Source: JBBATK01 sp044224515
GTDB taxonomy: Bacteria > Bacteroidota > Ignavibacteria > Kapaibacteriales > NICIL-2
Length of the DNA stretch: 64,000 nucleotides
Direction: 5' to 3'
NCBI GenBank assembly: GCA_044224515.1
Contig: JBGAKH010000001.1
Location: 1 to 64,000, forward strand
Below are positions 18,208 to 27,436 of this stretch, piece after piece; positions within the stretch are counted from its first letter, which is position 1, and every line of letters starts with the position of its first letter. Under the pieces are notes generated by a model. It saw only the letters and a list, made by a program, of their open reading frames with translations. It had not been told where the DNA came from and ran no database searches. The translations under genes and the position numbers were made by a program.

Positions 18208-18984
18208 CTATCGTATCACGCCGCGTTTGGATTGCTGAATGAAAGAGATGACTTCTTCAACAAGCGGAGTAGCATCGGGAACCTGTTCCCGGTATGCTTT
18301 GATGCCATCGCTCATATTGAAACCGGAGAAGAAAGCAACGGTATAGAAGCGATCGAGATCAGCAAGGTCTTCAGGACTAAAGCCGCGGCGTGAGAGTCCA
18401 ATTTTGTTGATGCCTTCGACGCTAACGGGATCACGGCCCGTGAGAACGTATGGCGGGACATCTTTCGTGACCATCGCATCGGCGGCGACCATTACATGTT
18501 TTCCTACGCGACAAAATTGGTGAACTTTGGAAACACCACCCAGTATAGCCCAATCGCCTATCTCAACATGGCCTCCCAGTTGCACAGCGTTGGCTATGAC
18601 CACGTTATTTCCTACAACACAATCATGAGCGACATGGCTGTAAGCCATGATTAAGCAATCATTTCCAACGAACACGGACTCAGAGTGCGATGCACGATTA
18701 ACAGTGACGCATTCACGAATAGTTGTGCGATCACCTATGACAGCGTAGGTCTTCTGTCCATGAAACTTCAAGTCTTGAGGAGTTGCTCCAACCACGGCAC
18801 CCGGGAAAATCTTCGAGTCTCGTCCTACTCGTGTACCGTCCAAGAGAACTGCATGGTACATGACTTCTGTACCTTCTCCGATCTCTACATCATCTTCTAT
18901 GACGGCATACGCTCCAATTCGCACATTGTCGGCAATGCGAGCTTGAGGAGAAACTATGGCACTAGGGTGTATCAGTGAGCTCAT
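18208..18984 (-). CDS. lpxA: UDP-N-acetylglucosamine acyltransferase
   Basis: LpxA does the first step of lipid A synthesis, moving a 3-hydroxyacyl chain from ACP to UDP-GlcNAc. The 258-residue protein is a left-handed beta-helix of hexapeptide repeats (residues 1-185) with the catalytic histidine in YSHVAHDCVVG (His120) and the usual helical C-terminus. The ATG overlaps the lpxC/fabZ stop by 4 bp (ATGA type), so translation is coupled. It is the last gene of the envelope cluster and ends at the bidirectional terminator. Acyl-chain length cannot be read with certainty from sequence alone. Confidence 0.96.
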   Translation of the reverse strand: MSSLIHPSAIVSPQARIADNVRIGAYAVIEDDVEIGEGTEVMYHAVLLDGTRVGRDSKIFPGAVVGATPQDLKFHGQKTYAVIGDRTTIRECVTVNRASHSESVFVGNDCLIMAYSHVAHDCVVGNNVVIANAVQLGGHVEIGDWAILGGVSKVHQFCRVGKHVMVAADAMVTKDVPPYVLTGRDPVSVEGINKIGLSRRGFSPEDLADLDRFYTVAFFSGFNMSDGIKAYREQVPDATPLVEEVISFIQQSKRGVIR

Positions 18985-20390
18985 GAAGCCTCCTTGTCAA
19001 CGATTGCAGCAGACAAGTCGGCCTCGGCAACGAGTGTTTCGCCAACATACGCTTTGGCTTGCAATGCGATTGTATTGAAGCGTTTGCCAACCATCTTGAC
19101 ATCCAAGACAAGCTGGTCACCCGGAATCACAGGTTTTCGAAACTTTGCATTGTTGATTCCCATGAAGAAGACTAGCTTGTTTTCCGTAAACATGCCGTCC
19201 ATATTCAACATAAGCATACAGCCAACTTGAGCCATGGACTCTAAAATCAGGACACCGGGCATAACCGGACGATTTGGGAAGTGACCCGGGAAAAAAGGCT
19301 CGTTGATCGTGACATTCTTGTAGCCAACGATCTTATTGTTCTCCGTATCGAACTCCGTTATTCTGTCGACCAACAAAAAGGGATAACGGTGAGGCATCAC
19401 TTTCAGAATAGCATTGATGTCCATCACGATACCATCCGCGTACTTCGGGAGCAAGCGACGAAAGGCCTTTTTGTGTAGATAGTGCTTTCGAACTTTACGA
19501 GCAAATTCAATGTTCGCGGCGTGTCCCGGCCGAGCGGCTAAGATTTGTCCCTTAAGAGGCACTCCAATGAGCGCCAAATCGCCGAGCATATCGAGAAGTT
19601 TATGTCGCGCCGGCTCATTACGATATCTCAGAACCTTGTTGTTTAAAATGCCATTGGTACCGATCACGGCGTTCTCTTGAATACCCAGTTTATTCAACAA
19701 CTCGTTCAACTCTTCGTCACTCATTTCGCGGTCGATAATCACCACCGCATTGTCGAAATTTCCGCCTTTAATGAGTCCTTGGTCCCAGAGCATTTCTACT
19801 TCATGCAAGAAGCAGAAGGTTCGAGCAGACGCAAAATCTGAGACAAATTCTTTTTCAAGATCGAAGAGACCGGTGTGTTGGGAACCGAGAGCTGGATTGT
19901 TGTAATCGATCATCACCGTGACGCGGAAGTCATCGTTGGGAAGCGCTATGATGTCAGTTCCCGTTGCATCATTGATGTATCGAACCTGTTCATCAAAAAC
20001 AAGGTAGTCGCGATTCGCTTTCTGTTCGACAATCTCGGTCGTACGGAGCACCTCAACGAAGGGCATCGCGCTTCCATCGCCGACAGGAGGTTCGTTTGCA
20101 CTCAGCTCCATTCTACAATTGTCGATTTGAAGTCCGACCAGGGCTGCCAATACATGTTCTACAGTATGCACTTGCACACCATCAACAGCTAGTGTGGTTC
20201 CTCTGGCTATGTCTATCACATGATCGACAAGAGCCGGTATTTCGGGTGAGTCCTGAACGTCAAGGCGTACAAACTTGTAACCGTAGTTTTCGGGAGCCGG
20301 GTAAAAAGTTATTGTGGAAGGGTTACCCGTGTGCAGTCCAATACCTGAAAAATGCACAGGGTCTTTTATCGTTCGCTGTTTTTCGAGCAT
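18981..20390 (-). CDS. lpxC/fabZ: Bifunctional UDP-3-O-acyl-GlcNAc deacetylase / 3-hydroxyacyl-ACP dehydratase
   Basis: This 469-residue fusion is characteristic of the Bacteroidota/Chlorobiota group. Residues 1-310 are LpxC, the zinc deacetylase of lipid A synthesis (HTVEHVLAAL, the later KGGNFDNA and the RHKLLDMLGDLAL zinc histidine). Residues 320-469 are FabZ, the fatty-acid dehydratase, with MPHRYPFLLVDR and the active-site His and Glu in FPGHFPNRPVMPGVLILESMAQ. The fusion ties the two competing uses of 3-hydroxyacyl-ACP. I place the start at 20390 (MLEKQRTIKD), which matches relatives; an ATG nine codons upstream (20417) is possible. It lies between lpxD and lpxA. Confidence 0.96.
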   Translation of the reverse strand: MLEKQRTIKDPVHFSGIGLHTGNPSTITFYPAPENYGYKFVRLDVQDSPEIPALVDHVIDIARGTTLAVDGVQVHTVEHVLAALVGLQIDNCRMELSANEPPVGDGSAMPFVEVLRTTEIVEQKANRDYLVFDEQVRYINDATGTDIIALPNDDFRVTVMIDYNNPALGSQHTGLFDLEKEFVSDFASARTFCFLHEVEMLWDQGLIKGGNFDNAVVIIDREMSDEELNELLNKLGIQENAVIGTNGILNNKVLRYRNEPARHKLLDMLGDLALIGVPLKGQILAARPGHAANIEFARKVRKHYLHKKAFRRLLPKYADGIVMDINAILKVMPHRYPFLLVDRITEFDTENNKIVGYKNVTINEPFFPGHFPNRPVMPGVLILESMAQVGCMLMLNMDGMFTENKLVFFMGINNAKFRKPVIPGDQLVLDVKMVGKRFNTIALQAKAYVGETLVAEADLSAAIVDKEAS

Positions 20391-20460
20391 AGCCAATTCG
20401 TATCCAAAGAAAAGCATACAAAAATACGCTTTCCGCTCGAGTTTCCAGCGATGCGGCCAC

Positions 20461-21459
20461 CTATTGAGCCAGACGTCTCACTGCAGCTTCCTGTCGGAGT
20501 CTCTGTTTTAACTCAACGGCAGGAGAACCTGAATAGACTCCGGGTTGTCCTATGTTCTTGGACACTCCTGATTGTGCCCCGATAATCACGTCGTCGACAG
20601 TGTTTACATAGCCAACGACCCCAACTTGACCGGCCAAGCGATTTCTCTCACCCAGTTTGGTACCACCGGCAATGCCGCTGAGGGCGGCCACAGCAGTATT
20701 CTTCCCGACTTCAACATTGTGGGCAATATGAACCAGGTTATCAATTTTTACTCCTTCGTGAAGGACAGTTGATCCAAGGGCCGCTCGATCGATGCATGCT
20801 CCCGCGCCGACTTCCACTCGATCTTCCAAAACAACGTTTCCGATCTGAGGGATTTTTTCGAAGGAACCATCATTTTGCTCCAGATAGCCAAAACCGTCTG
20901 AGCCAATCACACAATTGGCGTGGAGAATACACGAAGCTCCGATCACACAGTCTTCATAGATACTGACATTTGCGTGGACCTCGGTACCACGTCCAATACG
21001 GACGTTGTCGCCAATAACCGCATTGGCATGAATGTGCACATCGTCGGAAATCTCACAATGATTCCCAATGACAACTCCGGCATCGATACGAGCGGTATTA
21101 CTTAGGGTTACACCGCTGCCGAAGACCACGGAAGAATGAATTGTGCTTGATTTCGTACTCTGTTGTTTGAGCAGCGTGTTAAGCAACACGACAAACGCTG
21201 CATGAGGGTTTTCGCAACGAATAAAGCTCTGCACATGATGGGAATCCGGCAACGTTTGCTTGAGTGAGATAAGAAGACAGGTTGCATGAGTACTCGTCAA
21301 GAACTTTTCAAATTTTGACGAAGCAAGAAAACTCACATCGTTGTGAACGGCGTCCTCAAGCTTTTGTACTCTGTGTACCTGAGCTTGTGGATCCCCGATC
21401 ACTTCACCCTGAACAATCTCAGCAATTTGCTGCACTGAAAGTAAAAACTCACGAATCAT
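20461..21459 (-). CDS. lpxD: UDP-3-O-(3-hydroxyacyl)glucosamine N-acyltransferase
   Basis: LpxD adds the second acyl chain in lipid A synthesis. The 332-residue protein has the N-terminal uridine-binding domain (residues 1-100), a long hexapeptide beta-helix (about 105-300) with the catalytic histidine in HIAHNV, and a C-terminal helix. The ATG at 21459 is preferred because GAGGATAGG lies just upstream and the conserved N-terminus begins here; an ATG five codons earlier is an alternative. The gene starts only 21 bp after a terminator hairpin that closes the skp gene, so it needs read-through or a very close promoter. Confidence 0.95.
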   Translation of the reverse strand: MIREFLLSVQQIAEIVQGEVIGDPQAQVHRVQKLEDAVHNDVSFLASSKFEKFLTSTHATCLLISLKQTLPDSHHVQSFIRCENPHAAFVVLLNTLLKQQSTKSSTIHSSVVFGSGVTLSNTARIDAGVVIGNHCEISDDVHIHANAVIGDNVRIGRGTEVHANVSIYEDCVIGASCILHANCVIGSDGFGYLEQNDGSFEKIPQIGNVVLEDRVEVGAGACIDRAALGSTVLHEGVKIDNLVHIAHNVEVGKNTAVAALSGIAGGTKLGERNRLAGQVGVVGYVNTVDDVIIGAQSGVSKNIGQPGVYSGSPAVELKQRLRQEAAVRRLAQ

Positions 21460-21480
21460 TGGACCTATCCTCATTGCGTG

Positions 21481-21510
21481 AAAAAAACAGGCAACTCGAA
21501 AGTTGCCTGT
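21481..21510 (-). terminator. Terminator (or attenuator) between the skp-like gene and lpxD
   Basis: A perfect 10-bp stem (21487-21496 with 21501-21510) with a 4-nt loop is followed, on the minus strand, by seven Ts (complement of 21481-21487). It sits in the 67-bp space between the skp-like gene and lpxD. Confidence 0.9.
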
Positions 21511-21526
21511 ATAGGGTGCGCAAAGA

Positions 21527-22195
21527 TTAGCGCGGAATTTCTTGTGCCGGTGTGTCGGATGGCTTTGCATCCTTCGTATTGGCGTCCGTGTCCGTGCGAG
21601 AACGCTTCCTTGGAGTTTGAGGTTGCTCACGATCTTTCTTATTCTTTGGATCGTCCTCTATCGCCTTCTTTTGCTTCTCCTCAAGATCCTCAGCCGGAAT
21701 ATTGAGTTTCTTCATCACCTTAACTGTGATGTCAAACTTTGGGTTGGCGTATGGTATGGGCTGTGTCGACTTGTCCAGAACAATATCATAGCCTTCACTA
21801 GCGGCGACATCTTGAGTGGCAAGGAAAAGTTTCTCTTCGATTGGCTTCATGATCGAGTAGGTCTGAGTTTCGTACTCGCCGGAAGGATCGAATTTCTTAT
21901 GTGCAAAGTCTTCGCGTGTTGCCTTCTTTTTCTGAAGCTCAGCCTCCTTGGCGCTTCGTTCTTCTGCTGACCAAATAAGACGGTTCTTCTTGATTTCAAC
22001 TTCGAGATCGTCGATCTGTTGCTGCATCTGCGTCAGCTCACGCTTCCAGTCGTCTACCATCGATTGAATACGCTGAGTGGCCTGAATCATGTCTTGCCAC
22101 CGATCTCGCACAGCCTGCGATGCGATGTATCCAACTTTTTGGGACCAACAGGGTACTGACAAGAGCAGTACAAGCAGTGTGAGAATCCTTCTCAT
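21527..22195 (-). CDS. OmpH/Skp-family periplasmic chaperone with charged tail
   Basis: This 222-residue protein has a signal peptide (cleavage near CWSQ, residue 19) and an OmpH/Skp body: a short strand (KVGYIASQAV), a long coiled coil (about residues 40-115) and a second strand region around YDIVLDKST. Skp holds unfolded outer-membrane proteins in the periplasm. The last 50 residues are an unusual hydrophilic extension rich in Lys, Asp, Thr and Pro that typical Skp lacks. It lies directly after a second skp-like gene and bamA, which supports the role. A terminator follows. Confidence 0.88.
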   Translation of the reverse strand: MRRILTLLVLLLSVPCWSQKVGYIASQAVRDRWQDMIQATQRIQSMVDDWKRELTQMQQQIDDLEVEIKKNRLIWSAEERSAKEAELQKKKATREDFAHKKFDPSGEYETQTYSIMKPIEEKLFLATQDVAASEGYDIVLDKSTQPIPYANPKFDITVKVMKKLNIPAEDLEEKQKKAIEDDPKNKKDREQPQTPRKRSRTDTDANTKDAKPSDTPAQEIPR

Positions 22196-22267
22196 GAGTC
22201 ACCGTTATGTAAAAATTCGAAAAAAGTCAGCCGCTAGACTGTAGCGACGTCCGCCTTGTTGGCAATG

Positions 22268-22822
22268 TTACTTCTTACTCTTCATGCGGTCAATCACTTT
22301 AAAAGTGATGTCCGCCGCATCGTCTGCAAATACAACGGTGCCGGTCTGCATCTTGTCCAACACTACGGTTATATGCAAGTCCTTGGCAACATCTTTGACA
22401 GCATCCTGAATACGAGCTAGCACAGGCTGCAACAACTCTGCACGCTTGCGCGCAAGATTGCCTTGAGCTCCAAAGTTCTCTTCTTGGTATTGGCTGTATT
22501 GTTGGTTCATCGAAGTCAGTTCATCTTCTTCCTTCTTTTGTGCTTCGGCTGTCATCATCGACTTGTTCTTGGTGTACGCTTCGTACTTGTCTTTGAATCG
22601 CTTCTCGTATGACTTCAGAGTGTCAACCATCTTATTACGCAGATCCGTAAGCTTCTTGTCAGCGTCGATAGCTTCCGGAAGCTCTTTAGCGACTTTCTCC
22701 ACGTCTACAACCGCAATTTTCTGATCACCGGACGCTGCGCCGGCGGCTTTCTTTTGAGACCACGTACTCGGTGCCAAGACAAGAGCACATAAAGCTACTG
22801 ACAGAATAACGAATTTTTTCAT
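22268..22822 (-). CDS. OmpH/Skp-family periplasmic chaperone
   Basis: This 184-residue Skp-like chaperone has a signal peptide (MKKFVILSVALCALVLAPSTW, cleavage near SQ), the first strand QKIAVVDVEKV, a coiled coil over about residues 55-140, and the closing segment ITVVLDKMQTGTVVFAD typical of OmpH proteins. It is expected to carry unfolded outer-membrane proteins to BamA. The start at 22822 is chosen for the signal peptide. It starts about 35 bp after bamA and is followed by a paralogue, the usual arrangement in this group. Confidence 0.92.
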   Translation of the reverse strand: MKKFVILSVALCALVLAPSTWSQKKAAGAASGDQKIAVVDVEKVAKELPEAIDADKKLTDLRNKMVDTLKSYEKRFKDKYEAYTKNKSMMTAEAQKKEEDELTSMNQQYSQYQEENFGAQGNLARKRAELLQPVLARIQDAVKDVAKDLHITVVLDKMQTGTVVFADDAADITFKVIDRMKSKK

Positions 22823-22856
22823 GATGTGTACTGTTGAAATAATGAATGAAGTATAG

Positions 22857-25238
22857 TTATCGTCCGAATTGAAAATGGAACTTCCATCCGCTGGGTTCCG
22901 TCGATCCTGATCCCGGTACCGGATCAAATCCATAGCCGTAATCAAAGCCAATAAGACCGATGGGATTCAATAAAATGCGCAAGCCAAAGCCCGCCGACCG
23001 CTGAAGTGTAAAGACATCAGCATTTTTAAAATTGTTCCAAGCACGTCCACCTTCGGCAAATGCAGAAACATAGATTGGCATCGGATTCATTGACACGGCG
23101 TACCGCAATTCAGCAGTCTGCTTGAAGATGAGTCTGCTAGCGATGTACCCACTGGTATCACGTATTGCCAAGGAGTTGTCATCGTATCCTCGCAATGGTA
23201 TGACGTTGATGCCTGCTAAAGCGTTACCACCCATGCTATAATACTCAAGCTGGGGTACGAATGAGCTCTTTGGACTCAAAGTCGTAACGTTTCCTAATTC
23301 TGTGTTCAAGTACAAAACAAGCTTATTGAATCCGTCAACCTGAAGGAGTGGGTTCACAAACTCGTATTGCAGTTCGTTCTTCCAGTAAACAGAATTGTGC
23401 GGATCCATAAACACATAACCAAGTTTCGATAGATAGCGTGCTCTTGATCCGCTGGACGGAAAAATGAGATTGTCGAAGCTAGTCCGAGAAATCGTTTGAC
23501 CGATGTTGACATCGGTAAAGATTGTGTTCGGTTCTGCGGAGTTGCTATACTGTTCGTAATGTTGAGCAACTAGCGACCAATCGCCACGGAAGTAATCGTC
23601 CGGCCAACGGAATCGGCGTCCGATGTTGAATTGTCCTCCGGTTCTTCGTCCACTCGAATTGAGATAATAACGCGTGTCATAGAGATTAAATCCAATCGAG
23701 GTTGGTTTGCCGAAGAGCCAAGGCTCAGCAAATCCCAGGCTAAAGGTTCGAAGATTATTGGACGTACCGAAATCCCATTGAAAACTAAATACCTGACCTG
23801 CTCCACCGCGGAGCGGATCAGAAATGTCGAAATTGTTGAAGGTGACACCCACAGATCCGGTTAAACCGTAATTACCGGCGTAGCCGACAGAGGCATTCAA
23901 AACATCGGTAGAACGTTCTTCTACTTGGTAAACAAGATCGACAGTATTAGACGATATGGGCAACACTTGTGGACGTAGTTTTTCCGGATTGAAGAAGTTC
24001 AAAACGCCGAGGCCCTTCACCGAACGTATCACCGCAGCTCTGTTAAAATAGTCACCCGGTTGGGTAAAGAGTTCGCGCCGAATAACGCGGTCTTGTGTTT
24101 TTGTATTTCCTGCAATGTCAACACGCCGAACTGTGAATCGATCACGCTCGTAGATCTGCACTTTTAAGTCTACCGAATCTTTAGACACATAATCAAAACT
24201 GTGAATAATCTGCGTTTGTAAATACCCGTTGTCCAGATACAACGATCGAATATCCGACTGTTCTTCGTTGCCATTGAGGTTCTTCTCGATACGGTCCTGA
24301 TCAACTGCTTTTCCTTGTGCTATGTCTAGGCGACGCAACAAGAACTCTTGAGGATACACCGTACTGCCCTCAAAAGTTACATGGCGCACAAAATACTGTT
24401 GCCCTTCATCGACATCGATCGAAATATCTACAGCTGCTTCCTTTTCGTCATATCTATAGGTAACGGCGCCGCGCTTTGCATTCATATAGCCGGTATTGTG
24501 GTAGTACGCGATTACACGCTCTACGTCGGCGCTTACTTTGGATGTATCGAACTTAGCTGAACGCCAAATCTGCCACCACTTGCTTGGCTTGGAATCCTCA
24601 ATTTGATCCACAAGTTTGGCTGAGGGCATCGTGGTGTTACCATTGAACGTAACAGAGCGAATGGAATACTCTTTGCCTTCCTCTATGGTTAATCGCACGC
24701 GTACGTATCCTGCTGTATCGGTGCTCAATGTATCTGCTTTGACGATTGCGAATAAGAGACCGTCCTTTGCATACAATTCTTTGACAGAGCGAGCTATCTC
24801 ATGGATATCCAGAGGCGAAAGAATCTCGCCACGGATTCGATGCACGCTATCCTGAATGTTCTTCGTACTGATTTTGGCATTGCCGACAACTTCCAAAGAG
24901 GAAAATCTGGGGTTTTCCTTGACAACGATTTTCAGGAATAGGCCTAAGGGTGAAACTTTCTCGACCACTATGCGGACGTCCGAGAATTGCTTTCGCAACC
25001 AAAGCGCTTTCACACCCTGTGGAATGTCATCGCTTCGCGGATTCATTTCCTGACCGGCACGTAAGCCACTGATAGAAATAATCGTTGCGGCATCCACAAA
25101 GCGGTTACCTTCAACACTGATACCTGCGATAAGAAGACGACCATCCGATTTAGTCTCAGTCTGTGCCATACCGACAAAGGTTGAGCTAACGAAGAGTGCA
25201 ATACTTAGCAGTAGAATGTTAGCGTTTCGCAAAAGCAT
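22857..25238 (-). CDS. bamA: Outer-membrane protein assembly factor BamA
   Basis: BamA is the central outer-membrane insertase. The 793-residue protein has a signal peptide (to about residue 25), five POTRA-type repeats over about residues 30-425 (recurring G-N-T and V-x-EG-x-x-Y/F elements) and a C-terminal 16-strand barrel (about 450-793, with the GRRFRWPDDYFRGDW and VIPLRGYDDN segments). The C-terminus ends in FHFQFGR, lacking the usual final aromatic residue. Its start overlaps the end of uppS by 20 bp, so the two are translationally linked. Confidence 0.96.
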   Translation of the reverse strand: MLLRNANILLLSIALFVSSTFVGMAQTETKSDGRLLIAGISVEGNRFVDAATIISISGLRAGQEMNPRSDDIPQGVKALWLRKQFSDVRIVVEKVSPLGLFLKIVVKENPRFSSLEVVGNAKISTKNIQDSVHRIRGEILSPLDIHEIARSVKELYAKDGLLFAIVKADTLSTDTAGYVRVRLTIEEGKEYSIRSVTFNGNTTMPSAKLVDQIEDSKPSKWWQIWRSAKFDTSKVSADVERVIAYYHNTGYMNAKRGAVTYRYDEKEAAVDISIDVDEGQQYFVRHVTFEGSTVYPQEFLLRRLDIAQGKAVDQDRIEKNLNGNEEQSDIRSLYLDNGYLQTQIIHSFDYVSKDSVDLKVQIYERDRFTVRRVDIAGNTKTQDRVIRRELFTQPGDYFNRAAVIRSVKGLGVLNFFNPEKLRPQVLPISSNTVDLVYQVEERSTDVLNASVGYAGNYGLTGSVGVTFNNFDISDPLRGGAGQVFSFQWDFGTSNNLRTFSLGFAEPWLFGKPTSIGFNLYDTRYYLNSSGRRTGGQFNIGRRFRWPDDYFRGDWSLVAQHYEQYSNSAEPNTIFTDVNIGQTISRTSFDNLIFPSSGSRARYLSKLGYVFMDPHNSVYWKNELQYEFVNPLLQVDGFNKLVLYLNTELGNVTTLSPKSSFVPQLEYYSMGGNALAGINVIPLRGYDDNSLAIRDTSGYIASRLIFKQTAELRYAVSMNPMPIYVSAFAEGGRAWNNFKNADVFTLQRSAGFGLRILLNPIGLIGFDYGYGFDPVPGSGSTEPSGWKFHFQFGR

Positions 25239-26058
25239 TTCGCACTCGTTGTAGATAGGACGGTTGTTGCTCGGTTGATGAGGAAGAAATCTGTGCTGAG
25301 GTCATACCGAAACGACGTTCACGTCCGGCGTAGGTAGAGAGTGCATCATACAGGTCCGCGCGACTGAAGTCGGGCCAACACTTCGACGTAACATAAATCT
25401 CTGCGTAAGCAATCTCCCAGAGGAGAAAATTACTGATACGCATTTCCCCGCTGGTGCGAACCAAGAGGTCCGGATCCGGTAAGAAAGACGTGACAAGTCT
25501 GCTTGAAAACAGCTCATCCGTAATATCTTCCGGTGACAATCTGCCGCTGCGAACATCCATTGCTATAAGCTGCGTGGTCCGAACGATGTCCCAACGCGAA
25601 CCGTAGCTTAAAGCGAGATTAAGTGTCAGGCCGGTGTTTTCTGCTGTTCGCTCGATGGCCTGCATAAGAACTCGGTGCACCTTGCTAGGCAAGGCATTGA
25701 GTTTTCCTATTGCCGTGATGCGAACGTTATTGGCGTGTAGCTCGTCGACTTCTTTCTTGAGATAATACTCAAGAAGATTCATCAATGCTTTTACTTCGGT
25801 TTGAGGACGTTTCCAGTTCTCAATGGAGAAGGCGTAGAGAGTCAGAAATTTGACCCCGATTTGGGAGGAAGCTTTTACAATGTCGCGGACTGTCTCCACA
25901 CCCTGGCGGTGTCCTGCGACGCGCTGCAAACTCTGTCGATGCGCCCAACGACCGTTTCCATCCATAATGATGGCTACGTGACGCGGCAAATTCCCTTTTG
26001 ACCGTATTTCCTGCTGGAGAGAGAGGTCAGCCTCATCCTGCTGGCTCGTCCAAATCAC
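25219..26058 (-). CDS. uppS: Isoprenyl transferase (undecaprenyl diphosphate synthase)
   Basis: UppS makes the C55 lipid carrier for peptidoglycan and LPS by cis-prenyl condensation on farnesyl diphosphate. The 279-residue protein has the catalytic Asp33 in IIMDGNGRWA, the FSxENW motif (YAFSIENWKRP) and the C-terminal RTSGEMRISNFLLWE and W.DF segments. The start is GTG at 26058, preceded by AGAGG at good spacing. It overlaps bamA by 20 bp and heads the outer-membrane cluster after the corC-like gene. Confidence 0.96.
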   Translation of the reverse strand: MIWTSQQDEADLSLQQEIRSKGNLPRHVAIIMDGNGRWAHRQSLQRVAGHRQGVETVRDIVKASSQIGVKFLTLYAFSIENWKRPQTEVKALMNLLEYYLKKEVDELHANNVRITAIGKLNALPSKVHRVLMQAIERTAENTGLTLNLALSYGSRWDIVRTTQLIAMDVRSGRLSPEDITDELFSSRLVTSFLPDPDLLVRTSGEMRISNFLLWEIAYAEIYVTSKCWPDFSRADLYDALSTYAGRERRFGMTSAQISSSSTEQQPSYLQRVRNAFAKR

Positions 26059-26211
26059 TCAAAACCTCTAGAAGTGTAAAAAAACACAGACACAAAGATA
26101 CAGCCCTCCACGCTTGTGGACAATGCGATCTGCTTCTTTGTTGTTTAAAGGTAGAGATTGGATCTATAGGCCAAATGAGCTTGTTTGCTGTGAAACGGGG
26201 GTCTTTTGAAA

Positions 26212-27312
26212 TTATTGTGTGGGATTGTTCCGTCCGGATTCCTCCTCCGGCAAGCTGCTTTGTCTGGCTGCAGCAACGCGATGATCCCTTCGCAAACTAG
26301 CCAATTGGCGCAAATCCTCTACTCTATCTCCCTCATCTACAATTTCAGCGCCAAGAATAGTTTCCACGACATCTTCCATTGTAATCAATCCCTCTACCCC
26401 GCCATACTCATCCACAACGACAAAAAGGTGCTGTCGACGAGTAAGGAATTCCTCAAGAGCCTTATCCAAACGAACATTTTCGGGGATGAAATGAACATCG
26501 CGTATGATAGATGACAGACCGGCTGTTCCTGCGCCAAACAACGCAGCTGAAAAAATGTCGCGTGCCAGACAATACCCTAAAACCTCGTCCAATGATTGAT
26601 CTTTACAAAGGGGTATTCGAGAGTAGGTTTGGAGCTCAGGACGATCGACAACAGAGGAAATGCTTTGCATTGCGCTCAGACTAAACACCACATTTCGCGG
26701 TGTCATAACATCCTTCACTGTTACTTCGCTGAACTGCATAATGTTGGTAAGGATGCGGTACTCGTCCGCATCGAGAGTTCCATCTTGTACGGCTTCATCC
26801 ATGATGGCAGTGATTTCTTCCTCCATTTCCTCACGAGCTTCCTCTTCACTCTGTTGACCGCTTATTTTTTGTGCCACCTTTTCAAGTAGCAAGGCAAGAG
26901 GAAAACACACGAAAAGAGCAATACGCAAACACACGACGCTGAATGCGAGCAGATCGTCAGCAAGGCGTTCTGCCAGCGCCGAAAAGAAGACTCGCAACAC
27001 CACAAGGGCCAAACTAAGAGCCAATCCGCTGTAGAACACGGTGGCTATAGACGCACCATGCTGCCACAGCTCCGCGGAGAAAAGCAGTATTGCAACGAGC
27101 GCAAAGAACTGCGTAAGGATCTGAAGAGAAAAATACTCGCGAGTGTACTCCTGACGGGCTGCCAGGCAAGAGTTGTAAGAGCTGAAGTGTTCGTCATCCT
27201 CCAATTCTTGGAGTGTCGCCGAATTCAATGAAGAACGTACAACGTTGAACAGTGCTGCGCCTATCAGACACAGCACCATCAACAATTGCAATACAAAGTC
27301 AGTCGTTGTCAT
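26212..27312 (-). CDS. CNNM/CorC (hemolysin C-like) family protein with CBS domains
   Basis: This 366-residue inner-membrane protein belongs to the family linked to magnesium/cobalt transport, formerly called hemolysins. The N-terminal CNNM-type part has about four TM segments (roughly residues 4-170), followed by an acidic linker and the conserved stretch FSEVTVKDVMTPR that opens a CBS pair. The second CBS repeat includes FVVVDEYGGVEGLITMEDVVE. The C-terminus is short and polar, without a full CorC_HlyC domain. The ATG at 27312 fits the first TM helix. It lies 150 bp upstream of uppS on the same strand. Confidence 0.88.
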   Translation of the reverse strand: MTTTDFVLQLLMVLCLIGAALFNVVRSSLNSATLQELEDDEHFSSYNSCLAARQEYTREYFSLQILTQFFALVAILLFSAELWQHGASIATVFYSGLALSLALVVLRVFFSALAERLADDLLAFSVVCLRIALFVCFPLALLLEKVAQKISGQQSEEEAREEMEEEITAIMDEAVQDGTLDADEYRILTNIMQFSEVTVKDVMTPRNVVFSLSAMQSISSVVDRPELQTYSRIPLCKDQSLDEVLGYCLARDIFSAALFGAGTAGLSSIIRDVHFIPENVRLDKALEEFLTRRQHLFVVVDEYGGVEGLITMEDVVETILGAEIVDEGDRVEDLRQLASLRRDHRVAAARQSSLPEEESGRNNPTQ

Positions 27313-27436
27313 AATTGAAGCGCTTTCAACACGATGCACGCTCGTTAAGCTAATCGCGGCTCGTGGTGGATTCAGAACTCGACGCAACAATTACGTTGTT
27401 GCTGCGTGATCGTCATCGGAAACGCTTTGAATTCTC

